A stretch of DNA of 64,000 nucleotides from Nonlabens dokdonensis DSW-6 (lineage in GTDB: Bacteria; Bacteroidota; Bacteroidia; Flavobacteriales; Flavobacteriaceae). Position 1 is the first letter of the stretch. Each line of letters opens with the position of its first letter. A program made the translations under genes and the position numbers. The stretch covers positions 2,977,501-3,041,500 of the forward strand of contig NC_020156.1 of NCBI RefSeq assembly GCF_000332115.1. Direction: 5' to 3'. Positions 26,796 to 36,123 of the stretch are shown here, piece by piece. Below the pieces are notes generated by a model. The model saw nothing but the letters and a program-made list of their open reading frames with translations. It was not told the origin of the DNA and did no database searches.

Positions 26796-26823
26796 AGAAG
26801 CTGAACTAAATTCAGCTTGACAG
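26796..26823. repeat. Hairpin repeat right of the GIY-YIG gene, inverted
   Basis: Its reverse complement begins CTGTCAAGCTGA and has the stem AAGCTGAA / TTCAGCTT (26798-26805, 26811-26818). It faces the copy at 26362-26389. Confidence 0.7.
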
Positions 26824-26833
26824 TTAATAGGTT

Positions 26834-28012
26834 TTAATACTCAAAAACCCCAAACTCACTATCGATAGTAAGCTTTTTAGAATCTGCAGCTTCTACGCGA
26901 CCTATAATCTTTGCATCTACATTAAATGAATTGGATATATCGATAATGTCTTGTGCAATAGATTCATTTACATAAAGTTCCATACGATGTCCCATATTGA
27001 ATACTTGGTACATTTCTTTCCAGTCTGTACCAGATTCTTCTTGGATCATTTTGAAAAGTGGTGGCAATTCAAACAAATTATCTTTTATAATATGAAGGTC
27101 TTTTACGAAATGTAGAATTTTAGTCTGAGCACCACCAGAACAATGCACCATACCGTGAAGGTCATCTCGGTTGACATCGCTTAATATTTTCTTGATAATA
27201 GGTGCGTAAGTACGAGTAGGAGATAGCACTAATTTACCAGCATCCAGCGGACTTCCATCAACAGTATCCGTTAAGTTTTTTGAACCTGAATAAACCAGAT
27301 CTTCTGGAACGGCAGCGTCATAACTCGCTGGATATTTTTCTTTTAAACTTTTATTGAATACGTCGTGTCTAGCGCTGGTAAGACCGTTGGATCCCATTCC
27401 GCCATTGTATTCGGTTTCATAGGTGGCTTGTCCTGAGCTAGAAAGCCCTACAATCACATCGCCAGCTTTAATGTTTGCATTATCTACTACATCACTACGT
27501 TTCATACGAGCGGTTACAGTAGAATCTACGATGATAGTTCTTACAAGATCACCAACATCTGCCGTTTCTCCACCAGTGGAAATGAGTTCTACGCCGTGAG
27601 ATTTAAGATCGGCGATGAGCTCTTCGGTTCCATTGATGATGGCCGAGATTACTTCGCCAGGAATCAAATTTTTGTTTCTACCTATGGTGCTAGAAAGTAG
27701 AATATTATCTGTCGCACCTACACAAAGTAGATCGTCTACATTCATAATGAGCGCATCTTGAGCGATCCCTTTCCAAACCGAGATATCTCCAGTTTCTTTC
27801 CAATACATATAAGCGAGACTGGATTTAGTCCCAGCGCCATCGGCATGCATGATGAGACAGTGGTCTTCAGATCCTGTAAGAGAATCGGGAACGATTTTAC
27901 AAAAGGCTTGTGGAAACAATCCTTTATCTACGTTCTTAATCGCATTATGTACGTCTTCTTTGCCAGCGCTCACACCACGCTGTGCATATCTTTTAGAAAT
28001 GTCTTGGCTCAT
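26834..28012 (-). CDS. purM: Phosphoribosylformylglycinamidine cyclo-ligase (AIR synthase)
   Basis: This 392-residue enzyme makes aminoimidazole ribonucleotide in purine synthesis. It starts MSQDISKRYAQRGVSAGKED, as in other Bacteroidota PurM. LIMHADGAGTKSSLAYMYW is the Gly-Thr-Lys substrate loop, ALIMNVDDLLCVGA and ELISTGGETADVGDL carry the ATP/metal residues, and VFNMGHRMELYV corresponds to the C-terminal FNxGxGM motif. It is longer than E. coli PurM (345), normal for this phylum. The -7 box lies only 4 bases before the ATG, implying a leaderless or nearly leaderless mRNA. Confidence 0.93.
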   Translation of the reverse strand: MSQDISKRYAQRGVSAGKEDVHNAIKNVDKGLFPQAFCKIVPDSLTGSEDHCLIMHADGAGTKSSLAYMYWKETGDISVWKGIAQDALIMNVDDLLCVGATDNILLSSTIGRNKNLIPGEVISAIINGTEELIADLKSHGVELISTGGETADVGDLVRTIIVDSTVTARMKRSDVVDNANIKAGDVIVGLSSSGQATYETEYNGGMGSNGLTSARHDVFNKSLKEKYPASYDAAVPEDLVYSGSKNLTDTVDGSPLDAGKLVLSPTRTYAPIIKKILSDVNRDDLHGMVHCSGGAQTKILHFVKDLHIIKDNLFELPPLFKMIQEESGTDWKEMYQVFNMGHRMELYVNESIAQDIIDISNSFNVDAKIIGRVEAADSKKLTIDSEFGVFEY

Positions 28013-28016
28013 GTTG

Positions 28017-28024
28017 CAAAAGTA
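28017..28024 (-). promoter_or_regulatory. TACTTTTG -7 box of purM
   Basis: The minus strand reads TACTTTTG at 28024-28017, exact TANNTTTG, ending 4 bases before the purM start. No clear -33 TTG is seen at the usual distance. Confidence 0.55.
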
Positions 28025-28157
28025 GTATTTAGTATGTAGTAGTTTCTATGTAGAAGTTAGAATTTAGGAAAAAGTATGAAGAGGTTGTTAAGAAATATAA
28101 CAGTCATGCTTTCGCGAAATTGGAACCGTTCCAAAAGCTATAAATTAAAAATCTTGA

Positions 28158-28799
28158 TTATTTCTTAACCTTTGTAGCTTTTCGAGCGGCATGTATTTCC
28201 TTTACTTTATTCAATCGTTCTGGACTATACCTAAATGCTCTGTTGAATAGGTTTTTTAGTGATAAATCGTTCACATCTTCGGTAACTTGTTCTAGTTGAG
28301 CGACACGAGTACGTAAGTTGTTTAATATTTCTAAGCGTTTTGCGTCTTGATTAGAAGTATTTTCTAGGTACTTTTTAACTTGGTATGGTAAATCAAAATT
28401 TAGTACTGTTCCTAATTCTTGCGCCTGCGATGCGGTCATTAGCAAATTCCAGCCTAGTCGTTCCCAACTGTAATTAATTTGCATTCCAGCGATGCGAGTA
28501 GCTACTTGATCTTTTAATTCTACAGAAAGTACTACGCTCAAGGAGTCGCTATATTTTGTAATGCGTTCTTTTATAAACTTACCGTCCGTGAGTCCTTTTT
28601 GAAACACCTCATGAGGTACTTGAATATGAAAATTTTGATCTAAATATTCATAGTCATAAGATAACCAGTCTATGGTTTTTACACTATCTATCTTTTGACG
28701 CTCTTGATCGCTTATCAAGCTTTTGGCATTTTCAGGTATTTTTTGAGCAGTGGTAATACAACTTATTAAGATGCAGAGCGTACGTATCGTAAAATTCAT
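28158..28799 (-). CDS. Hypothetical secreted protein, last gene of the SusCD-peroxidase operon
   Basis: This 213-residue protein has a signal peptide (MNFTIRTLCILISCITTAQ). The mature chain has an N-terminal mixed region (WLSYDYEYLDQNFHIQVPHEVF) and a helical C-terminal half with a Leu-heptad stretch (LEILNNLRTRVAQLEQVTEDVNDLSLKN, about 150-180) and a Lys-rich tail. I do not know the family. It starts 22 bases after the peroxidase stop on the same strand and probably belongs to the same transcript. Confidence 0.55.
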   Translation of the reverse strand: MNFTIRTLCILISCITTAQKIPENAKSLISDQERQKIDSVKTIDWLSYDYEYLDQNFHIQVPHEVFQKGLTDGKFIKERITKYSDSLSVVLSVELKDQVATRIAGMQINYSWERLGWNLLMTASQAQELGTVLNFDLPYQVKKYLENTSNQDAKRLEILNNLRTRVAQLEQVTEDVNDLSLKNLFNRAFRYSPERLNKVKEIHAARKATKVKK

Positions 28800-28821
28800 A
28801 AAGGTTTTTGAAAAAGGTTTG

Positions 28822-29994
28822 TTATTCAGTATTGTTATCCTTTGGTATTAAATTTAGATTAACACGTTGTGTTCTTGTTTCTAGGGTTTCTAGAAATGCA
28901 ATAACCGCATCGATTTCTTCTCTAGTAAGTTCTAGCTTTTTAAGTAAAGGTGATGTTGTAGGTATAAGAGAATCTCTACCTTTTCCTAAATATTTCTTTT
29001 GAATAGGAGCTGGATTTCCTAAGTTGTAAAATTCTACGACGTCTAATAAAGATGGAAAATGACCATGATGCATCCATGGACCAGTCCTTGAAACTTCTCG
29101 TAGAGTAGGAGTTCTAAATTTACCTAGATCTTCTGGATTTCCTGTGACATAATATCTTCCAAAATCTTCATCTTTAGTTCCAAAAAGAGCCTGTCCATCA
29201 TTATGATATTTATTATCACTGAAGTAAGGTGTATTATGACAGTTGATACATTGGGCTTTTGTCCTGAACAGGTGTAAACCTAATACCTCTTGATCTGTAA
29301 AGGCGTCTTTTTTACCAGAAATAAAACGATCGAATTTACTTTTGGGGCTTACGATACTACGTTCAAAAGTGGCAATTGCTTTTTGAATACGTTCTAGAGT
29401 TACCTGTTTATCGCCAAATGCTTTTTTAAACAATGGCGCATACCCATCTATGGCGGCGATATTATTTACTGCTATATCCAGATTAGAATTCATCTCTACA
29501 TTATCAGGTATAGGAAATTGAGCTTGATCTTCTAGGCTACTTGCTCTTCCATCCCAAAACAACTCATGCGCATAACCGCTATTCATAATAGTCATGGCGT
29601 TGCGTTTACCAGTTTTACGTAGGTGACCGAAGGATCTGGTGAGATTATCTGTCCAGCCTAATTCTGGATTATGACAAGAGGCGCATGCTATTTGACCGCT
29701 TTGAGATAATCTTGGATCAAAGAATAGGGATTTACCTAGAGCCTTTTTAGCTGGAGAATATGGATTTGTTTCTGGATATTTAACTTTAGGCAATACTCCT
29801 ATATCCTCAAATTGTGAACGCTTTATGGAGGCATCTAACTGTGGATCAGGCCATTTTCTAGCATCATTTTGTGAATATAAATTTCTTAATTCATCTATTT
29901 TGATGTAGCCTTTTTCTTGATCTGTTTTACAAGAAATGCAAAAAAACAATGCTACGACAGTAGGTATTATAAGATATGTAGGTATTAATTTCAT
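28822..29994 (-). CDS. Di-heme cytochrome c peroxidase, MauG/CcpA family lipoprotein
   Basis: This 390-residue periplasmic protein is probably lipid-anchored (FFCISC near residue 22). Two heme c sites are seen: CASCH (104-108) and CINCH (249-253). FWDGRASSLEDQA (146-158) is a family mark, and TGPWMHHGHFPSLLDVVEFYN is the conserved C-terminal segment. Such enzymes reduce H2O2 or, in the MauG/MbnH branch, oxidise protein tryptophans. It follows the SusC-SusD-lipoprotein genes in a minus-strand run, with a 105-base spacer holding one palindrome. Confidence 0.9.
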   Translation of the reverse strand: MKLIPTYLIIPTVVALFFCISCKTDQEKGYIKIDELRNLYSQNDARKWPDPQLDASIKRSQFEDIGVLPKVKYPETNPYSPAKKALGKSLFFDPRLSQSGQIACASCHNPELGWTDNLTRSFGHLRKTGKRNAMTIMNSGYAHELFWDGRASSLEDQAQFPIPDNVEMNSNLDIAVNNIAAIDGYAPLFKKAFGDKQVTLERIQKAIATFERSIVSPKSKFDRFISGKKDAFTDQEVLGLHLFRTKAQCINCHNTPYFSDNKYHNDGQALFGTKDEDFGRYYVTGNPEDLGKFRTPTLREVSRTGPWMHHGHFPSLLDVVEFYNLGNPAPIQKKYLGKGRDSLIPTTSPLLKKLELTREEIDAVIAFLETLETRTQRVNLNLIPKDNNTE

Positions 29995-30060
29995 TGATTT
30001 CTAAGTCTGTAATAGAGCGTTTGCTTACATTTTAATGAGGCGTTTTATTTTAGTATGTTC

Positions 30061-30076
30061 CGCTTTCGCGAAAGCG
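30061..30076. repeat. 16-bp palindrome between lipoprotein and peroxidase genes
   Basis: Perfect CGCTTTCGCGAAAGCG, preceded by TTC, 24 bases after the lipoprotein stop on the minus strand. Confidence 0.85.
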
Positions 30077-30099
30077 AAATAACTATTAAATCTATTTTT

Positions 30100-31578
30100 T
30101 TACAAAGCCTGTGGTGTAAAACAGGCATCATTTAATAATGGTGGATCTAAGAAATTACTTGTGTTATAAAAATGGTATCTTACGGTGCGCGTTCCTCCAA
30201 AAAGTCGATTATTAGTAGCGTTAAAATCTAATATTATTTCATAAACGCCTGGACTTATTTCGCTAAAAGTTCCATTACCGCTTATATCTATAAATTCACT
30301 AATACTACCGTTGCTAGCGCTTGTCCCTATCAAAATAGTTTGTTCTACGACTTGAACAATTCCAGAGCTAGGCGTTATCTCATCTGGAAAAAACTCTAGT
30401 GCAGGACTTACATTGAAACCAGGAGAGTTGCTTGCACTGGTAGACTCGTTTGTAAACCAGCGACGCAAGTTAAAGGAGTTTGTAGTGTTAGAATTAGGTG
30501 GCTCAAAACCTATTCTAAAAGCATGGTAATACAAATCGTCACTGGTGTCTGTCGTGCCCATATCATCACCTAGTATTGCATTAGGATCTGTTGCTGGTAC
30601 TTCTACTGGAACAGTAAAAGCATTAAAATCGCGCCACTCACAAATGCCGTCTTCATTAAAATCCATCCAGTTGACTCCATACGTTCTATAAAAAGCATCT
30701 GCAGTGTTGTAAAAATTAGAGGCAGTATTGAGGTTTATGTCACGAGGCGTGATAGGTAATCTACTTAAAGAAATGGTGGAAAAACCATTGATGCTATAAT
30801 TAGGAATTCCTGCAAGTGCAAAACTAGTTTTGTAGAGTAAATCATCATCGGTAAAATCTTGATCTAATGTTACTCTATAAGTAATTTCTCTAGAATTAGT
30901 AATAGGTAGTTGAGTTATGGTATAATTAAAATTACTCTGAGTTTCTTGAAGTAGATCGATACCGTCTATTTCACTAGAAAGAAAACCATTTTGAAAACCG
31001 ACAGTAATATCATAAAAGTCGCCGTTAATACCGCTTACAGGTACTGTATTAGGAGAAGTAATGATGGAGTAATTTAATTCTAAATGGTTAAAATTTATAG
31101 TAAGTTGATCTAGAGGCGCCACGTCATTAGGCATTCCTATTTTTATGTTTTCATCACTTACTTCTGTCAATTCTATAAATAGACTAGGGTTAGTACTTGC
31201 GTCCCAACGTTCATTTACTTCAACAAACAAAGTGTCTACAAGTTGGGTTCCAGAAAAGGAAAGAGTAGAAGGAGTAATCTCTATATTATTTAGGTTATTC
31301 AATTGCACTGAGTAATCCACAGTTATTTCTTCCACAGGTTGAGATGTAAGAGCAACAGGTATTTTAATAGTTGTAGCGTCATTTTTATTGAACTCACTTA
31401 TTGCCTGGGTAGTAGGTGCTATAGCTGGCGCTTCAATAGGTTGATTGTTACGGTCTAATTGCAAGAAAAATCTAACAAACTGACCGTTATCATTACTATA
31501 TCCAGTATTATCATCTGTATCGCAACAGGTGAAAGCAGCCATTACAAGTATCAGTAATATTTTATTAGTAACCTTCAT
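30100..31578 (-). CDS. SusD-adjacent surface lipoprotein, Calx-beta-like, unknown ligand
   Basis: This 492-residue protein has a lipoprotein signal ending FTCC (Cys about 18-19) followed by an acidic DTDDN stretch, the pattern that exports lipoproteins to the surface in this phylum. The mature part is beta-rich. About residues 60-165 resemble Calx-beta/Ig repeats (VDYSVQLNNLNNIEITPSTLSF). A later VNWMDFNEDGICEWRDFNAF segment resembles a D-x-N-x-D-G Ca2+ loop. It overlaps the SusD gene by 14 bases and probably binds the substrate of the SusC/D transporter. The palindrome is absent from it. Confidence 0.6.
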   Translation of the reverse strand: MKVTNKILLILVMAAFTCCDTDDNTGYSNDNGQFVRFFLQLDRNNQPIEAPAIAPTTQAISEFNKNDATTIKIPVALTSQPVEEITVDYSVQLNNLNNIEITPSTLSFSGTQLVDTLFVEVNERWDASTNPSLFIELTEVSDENIKIGMPNDVAPLDQLTINFNHLELNYSIITSPNTVPVSGINGDFYDITVGFQNGFLSSEIDGIDLLQETQSNFNYTITQLPITNSREITYRVTLDQDFTDDDLLYKTSFALAGIPNYSINGFSTISLSRLPITPRDINLNTASNFYNTADAFYRTYGVNWMDFNEDGICEWRDFNAFTVPVEVPATDPNAILGDDMGTTDTSDDLYYHAFRIGFEPPNSNTTNSFNLRRWFTNESTSASNSPGFNVSPALEFFPDEITPSSGIVQVVEQTILIGTSASNGSISEFIDISGNGTFSEISPGVYEIILDFNATNNRLFGGTRTVRYHFYNTSNFLDPPLLNDACFTPQAL

Positions 31579-33043
31579 TCTGGATCATGTTTTGATTTAA
31601 CTCAATACTCTCAAATGGTATAGGTAAAATAAAGAAATTAGATGGATAATTTAAATTGCATACGTTTGCTATACAGCCATTATCACGCAATATATCTCTT
31701 TTGAATCTTGCGATGTCATAAAGTAAAAAGCCTTCTACTGCTAGTTCTCTACGTCTTTCAAGAAATATTTCTTCTAGTACGTTATTGGTGTTTGTTATAG
31801 AGGCTAATCCTGCGCGCATGCGTATATCATTGAGCCATATTAAAGATTGTGAATTACCAGGTGAGAGCCGTTCTTGTGATTCGGCAGCTATTAAGTACAT
31901 CTCACTCAATCTTACATTAATTCTAGAAGATGCTATTCTTACATCATCTAATAATGTAGATCCATATTTTGTAGTAAAGTAGTAATCTTGAGAAATTAGA
32001 TTGCCATTAATCAGTGTAGGAATGTTTTGTAAGCTATATAATTGCGACCTAATATCACCTGGCTCAAATAGCTCTATTAAGTCCAGAGATACCACATATT
32101 CCTCATAAAGTGTAGGACTAGAATAAGAGTAAAAATCTTGAATAGAAGATGTTGTTCCATTATTATCTGATGCTAGTGGTGTATTGAAAGATAATAGCGT
32201 TTCATTAATACGATCTACACTTTGCCACTGTTCAACATAATTTATCGCTGGTGTTAATACAATGCCAGAGGTATTGATAACATTTGAAGATTGATCTAAG
32301 GCAGTTTGCCAGTCTTCCATTTGTAAAGCGATTCTGGAATAAATAGCTCGAGTGCTTATTTCATTAAAATACCCTATAGGGTTTCTAGTATCTATAAAAG
32401 GAACATCTGTATATAATTGTAAAGCTATATCCAGATCTGTTTTCATAGATTGATAATTTTCTGCCACGGTTGCTCTCGCAGGAAAATCAACTGCTACCTC
32501 TATGGGTGTTGTGTTATAAACAATGCCTAGATGACTGCCATTTGAGGTAAAACCGTGGTGTTGTGAGAACTTTAAACTTAATAAGTAATGCGTGTAAGCT
32601 CTTGAAGTGAGTAATTCAGCTTGCAGTTGATTGATTCTTTCTGTAGATAAGAAATTGAAGTCATTAATACGTGACAGTAATATATTTATATGATTAATGA
32701 TGTTGTAATAACTTTCATAAGTGCTCTGGAATTCTGATTCCATCGCCATATCATTAAACTCGTAAGAATTTGTAAAATTATTATCAATATCTACTTCAGG
32801 AGTTGCATCTAGGTCCGGTGAGAAAGAAAGGTTGCCGCCTATTAAATCGGGATAAATAAACACACGTTCAGAAGTTACTGTAGCTTCTAGATCTAAATAC
32901 ATGCCACGTAAAGCCTCTTCAACACCTGTCTCTGTAGTAAGTTGCTCATCAACAGAAACAAGTAAACCTGGTTGGACTTCTAAAAAGTCACTACAGCTAT
33001 TTAAGCTTATTAAAATGGTGATGAAATAAATAATCTTTCTCAT
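31565..33043 (-). CDS. SusD/RagB family nutrient-binding lipoprotein
   Basis: This 492-residue lipoprotein (signal then LNSC, Cys about 17) caps the SusC channel at the cell surface and captures substrate. N-terminal SDFLEVQPGLLVSVDEQL, the TPR-like LTSRAYTHYLLSLKFSQHHG, and the C-terminal RINVRLSEMYLIAAESQERL and IFLERRRELAVEGFLLYDIARFKR are diagnostic. ATG at 33043 is taken as the start, 2 bases after the SusC stop; an extra upstream TTG is less likely. Substrate cannot be inferred. Confidence 0.93.
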   Translation of the reverse strand: MRKIIYFITILISLNSCSDFLEVQPGLLVSVDEQLTTETGVEEALRGMYLDLEATVTSERVFIYPDLIGGNLSFSPDLDATPEVDIDNNFTNSYEFNDMAMESEFQSTYESYYNIINHINILLSRINDFNFLSTERINQLQAELLTSRAYTHYLLSLKFSQHHGFTSNGSHLGIVYNTTPIEVAVDFPARATVAENYQSMKTDLDIALQLYTDVPFIDTRNPIGYFNEISTRAIYSRIALQMEDWQTALDQSSNVINTSGIVLTPAINYVEQWQSVDRINETLLSFNTPLASDNNGTTSSIQDFYSYSSPTLYEEYVVSLDLIELFEPGDIRSQLYSLQNIPTLINGNLISQDYYFTTKYGSTLLDDVRIASSRINVRLSEMYLIAAESQERLSPGNSQSLIWLNDIRMRAGLASITNTNNVLEEIFLERRRELAVEGFLLYDIARFKRDILRDNGCIANVCNLNYPSNFFILPIPFESIELNQNMIQNEGY

Positions 33044-33045
33044 GA

Positions 33046-36042
33046 TCAAAAAGTTGTGTTAATTCCTAAAGAAAATGTTCTCATTTCTGGATAGCTGTTC
33101 CTTAGTTCTGCGATGCCGTTAGATCCTGTAGACCTATCATTAAAGAACCAGTAATATAAATTACTCCCATTAACATTTACTGTACAGGTTTTGAGAGGTA
33201 TTTTCCAGCCTTCGGTATTAAAATTATAACTTAAAGTAACTGCCTTAAGTTGCACATTTGATCCATCATAAACATACCTAGAAGAGTTGCTTACAGAAGG
33301 ATTAATTGCTACAACAGGAAGAGCAGCAACATCTCCAACTTCACGCCATGCATTGTTAAATATATCTACACTGTTATTTCTATTAGATATTTGATTATAA
33401 TTATCAATTAATTCCCTTCCTATGAGTATGTCGTTACCTATACTATAACTTGTAATAATGGAAAGATTAATTTTTTTGTATTTAAAATTATTGCGCATAC
33501 CACCATAAACGTCAGGCTGGCTATCTCCTATAATCTCCCAATCTGCTGAAGTGAAATTCTCATTCACAAATTGCGCATCATGCACCTGACCATCTACTAT
33601 AAATAATTCTCTACCAGTAGCAGGGTCAATGCCTAATGAATTAAAACCCCAAAAAGCGCTGGTTGAAGTTCCTACACGCTGTGCTCGTGCTTGTTGTTCT
33701 GTACTTTGATTAGATCCTGTTCCTTCAAGATCTAATACCTCATTATTTAAAGTAGCTAGATTAAAGGACGTACTCCATGAAAAAGATTCTGTATTTAACC
33801 AATTTGCGTTAAGTGTTAATTCAACTCCTTGATTAAGCATGCGTGCACCGTTAATTTGTATATTAGAATAACCAGATTCTGGTATGGCATCTCTTTGCAC
33901 GATCATGTCGCTTATATCGTCTTTAAAGTACTCAACAACTGCACTGTATTTTTTCAAAAAATTAAAATCAACACCTACGTTAAACTTAAAGTTGCGTTCC
34001 CAACCTAAGTTAGAATTGGGCGCCGATTCTTCTGGTTGGACGTATCTTAACCTATCAGATCCGTCAAATAGGATTTCATAAATACCTAAAGACCTGAAAG
34101 ATCCTATTCTTGAATTTCCTGTAAAACCGCCACTTACTCTTAACCTTAAAAAATCTACAAACGTGCTAGATGATAGCATATCTTCTTTAGTTAATACCCA
34201 ACTAGCACCTAAGCCACCGTTATAAGCAGTATCATTATCTTCTCCAAAAGCTGAACTCTGATCTATTCTAAAATTTGCAAGCAAGAAATATTTTTTATCA
34301 AAATCATAATTGAACTGACTAAAAAAGGAGCGATTATAACTTTCTAGAATATCTTCATCAAAATCACTGATTTCTGCCTCACTTATAGGCCTAGGTCTAT
34401 CAAATACAGCAAAACCACGACCTCTTGAAAATGAGAAGTCTGCTTTTTGCCCTCTGGTTTCCAGACCTGCAATAGCTTCAATATTGTGTTTCTCATTAAA
34501 CGTATTTTTATAGTTTACATTAAAGTTCCAGTTCCAGTTGCGAGTATCCCTATCTCTTAAATTGCGACGCCCTATATTGCCATTACTATCTATACCTGAG
34601 CCATTTAATCCATTAAAAAACTGTTCTTGATCTTTATTAGAAAAATCAAGTCCTACAAGTGTTCTTACACTCCATAGATCATTAAATTCATAACTTAATT
34701 GCGCACTTGATAGTAAAGCTGTGGTAGTTGCTTCAGATATATTTTGTTCTATTGCTGCGATAGGATTACCAAAAAAATCTACTTGTGTAAAATTTCCACT
34801 CATATCTCTTACAGGAATAGTAGGGTCTAGGGCAAAATTAAATAAGGTATTAGGGTTGTTTTTGGTAATTAAAGAAGGAGCAACTTTTAATGCAGCTTTG
34901 AATTTTTTACCTTCATAGTTGATACCAAAAGATGCATTTATCTGATCAAAACTATTACCTACTTGTGATTCTTGACGATTTTGGTAGGTGACGCTTCCGC
35001 GAAAGCGAAAATCACCAACTCCACCATTAGCTCCAGCCGTATATCTTTGATAACTTCCTGTTTGATTTAATAATTCAAACCAGTCTGTATTTACACCATT
35101 CCAAGGAGTTACTAAATTAAAATCGCCGTTATTAAAATTGAATAGGTTGCGTACCTCATTGTACTGCTCACCGTTCATGTATTGTATTCTATTAAAAGCG
35201 GTACTCACACCTGCCTGTACACTGGCGTTATAAGCAATTTTACCACTCTTTCCATTTGCAGTGGTAATTATAATAACGCCGTTTGCGGCATCTGCGCCGT
35301 AAAGTCCTACCGCAGCGGCATCTCTTAAAATCTCTATACTTTCTATATCCTGAATACCTACTCTTGCTAATGGATTCAAAAAGTTTTCATCAAAGCGACC
35401 ATTTCCATCAAAAAAGCTACTGCCGTCTATTCCTAATTCTTCACTTAAAAAAATACCATCTACTATGATTAATGGTTGCGTAGATGTTCCTATACGGGAG
35501 CTATTAAGAGGTGTTAAACTTCCCTGACCACGTATATTGATATTAACCGGTTCTCCTAAATTAGGATTAGTTTCTATGAATACCCCTGCGACTTGACCTT
35601 GCAGAAGCTCGTCTATACTTGTAGCAGGTTGTTCCAGTCCTAATTCCTTAGGTTTAATAGACGCTATACTTCCTACTACTTCTTCTCTTCTTTTTTGAGT
35701 TCCATAAGAAGAGGTAATAACTACCTCACCTAAAGATTCTATTTCTTCCTCTAATTCAATAATGAAGACAGACTTATCTCCCACAACAATTTCTTGAGAT
35801 TTGTATCCCAAATAAGATATTAATAAAACGGCATTATTAATATCATTTGATTTTATAGTGTAATTAAAAGTACCGTCCATAGAGGTTACTGCACCTTTTT
35901 TAGTTCCTTTAATAAAAATAGTAGCACCTAGAATCTCTTCTTTATTAGCTGCATCTACTACCTTTCCAGAAATGTTACGACTACTCTGAGCTGATAAAGA
36001 ACAGCTTATCAAAAGCATGTATAGTAAAAGTAATTTTTTCAT
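33046..36042 (-). CDS. SusC/RagA family TonB-dependent outer membrane transporter
   Basis: This 998-residue protein has a signal peptide (about 1-18), a carboxypeptidase-regulatory-like domain (ISGKVVDAANKEEILGATIFIKGTKKG, about 24-110), the SusC signature EEVVGSIASIKPKEL, a plug domain with LLQGQVAGVFIETNPNLGEPVNINIRGQGSL and SIEILRDAAAVGLYGADAANGVIIITT, then a 22-strand barrel ending LGINTTF. It imports a large substrate with SusD using TonB energy. At about 998 residues it is of normal size. A mutated palindrome (34992-35007) encodes FRFRGS. The missing sigma/anti-sigma or two-component regulator suggests constitutive or remote control. Confidence 0.95.
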   Translation of the reverse strand: MKKLLLLYMLLISCSLSAQSSRNISGKVVDAANKEEILGATIFIKGTKKGAVTSMDGTFNYTIKSNDINNAVLLISYLGYKSQEIVVGDKSVFIIELEEEIESLGEVVITSSYGTQKRREEVVGSIASIKPKELGLEQPATSIDELLQGQVAGVFIETNPNLGEPVNINIRGQGSLTPLNSSRIGTSTQPLIIVDGIFLSEELGIDGSSFFDGNGRFDENFLNPLARVGIQDIESIEILRDAAAVGLYGADAANGVIIITTANGKSGKIAYNASVQAGVSTAFNRIQYMNGEQYNEVRNLFNFNNGDFNLVTPWNGVNTDWFELLNQTGSYQRYTAGANGGVGDFRFRGSVTYQNRQESQVGNSFDQINASFGINYEGKKFKAALKVAPSLITKNNPNTLFNFALDPTIPVRDMSGNFTQVDFFGNPIAAIEQNISEATTTALLSSAQLSYEFNDLWSVRTLVGLDFSNKDQEQFFNGLNGSGIDSNGNIGRRNLRDRDTRNWNWNFNVNYKNTFNEKHNIEAIAGLETRGQKADFSFSRGRGFAVFDRPRPISEAEISDFDEDILESYNRSFFSQFNYDFDKKYFLLANFRIDQSSAFGEDNDTAYNGGLGASWVLTKEDMLSSSTFVDFLRLRVSGGFTGNSRIGSFRSLGIYEILFDGSDRLRYVQPEESAPNSNLGWERNFKFNVGVDFNFLKKYSAVVEYFKDDISDMIVQRDAIPESGYSNIQINGARMLNQGVELTLNANWLNTESFSWSTSFNLATLNNEVLDLEGTGSNQSTEQQARAQRVGTSTSAFWGFNSLGIDPATGRELFIVDGQVHDAQFVNENFTSADWEIIGDSQPDVYGGMRNNFKYKKINLSIITSYSIGNDILIGRELIDNYNQISNRNNSVDIFNNAWREVGDVAALPVVAINPSVSNSSRYVYDGSNVQLKAVTLSYNFNTEGWKIPLKTCTVNVNGSNLYYWFFNDRSTGSNGIAELRNSYPEMRTFSLGINTTF
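34992..35007. repeat. Mutated palindrome in susC
   Basis: CGCTTCCGCGAAAGCG differs by one base from the consensus and is read in the third frame. Confidence 0.5.
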
Positions 36043-36068
36043 AAAGTCACAATGTAAAGATACTAATT

Positions 36069-36110
36069 AAAAAGAGCCGCAAACAAATGAATGAAGTACG
36101 GCTCTTTTTT
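36069..36110 (-). terminator. Terminator after the T9SS cargo gene
   Basis: Stem AAAAAGAGCCG / CGGCTCTTTTT (36069-36079, 36099-36109), loop of 19 bases, just after the stop at 36124 on the minus strand. The T tract is at the 36069 end. Confidence 0.7.
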
Positions 36111-36123
36111 AATAATGAAAATC

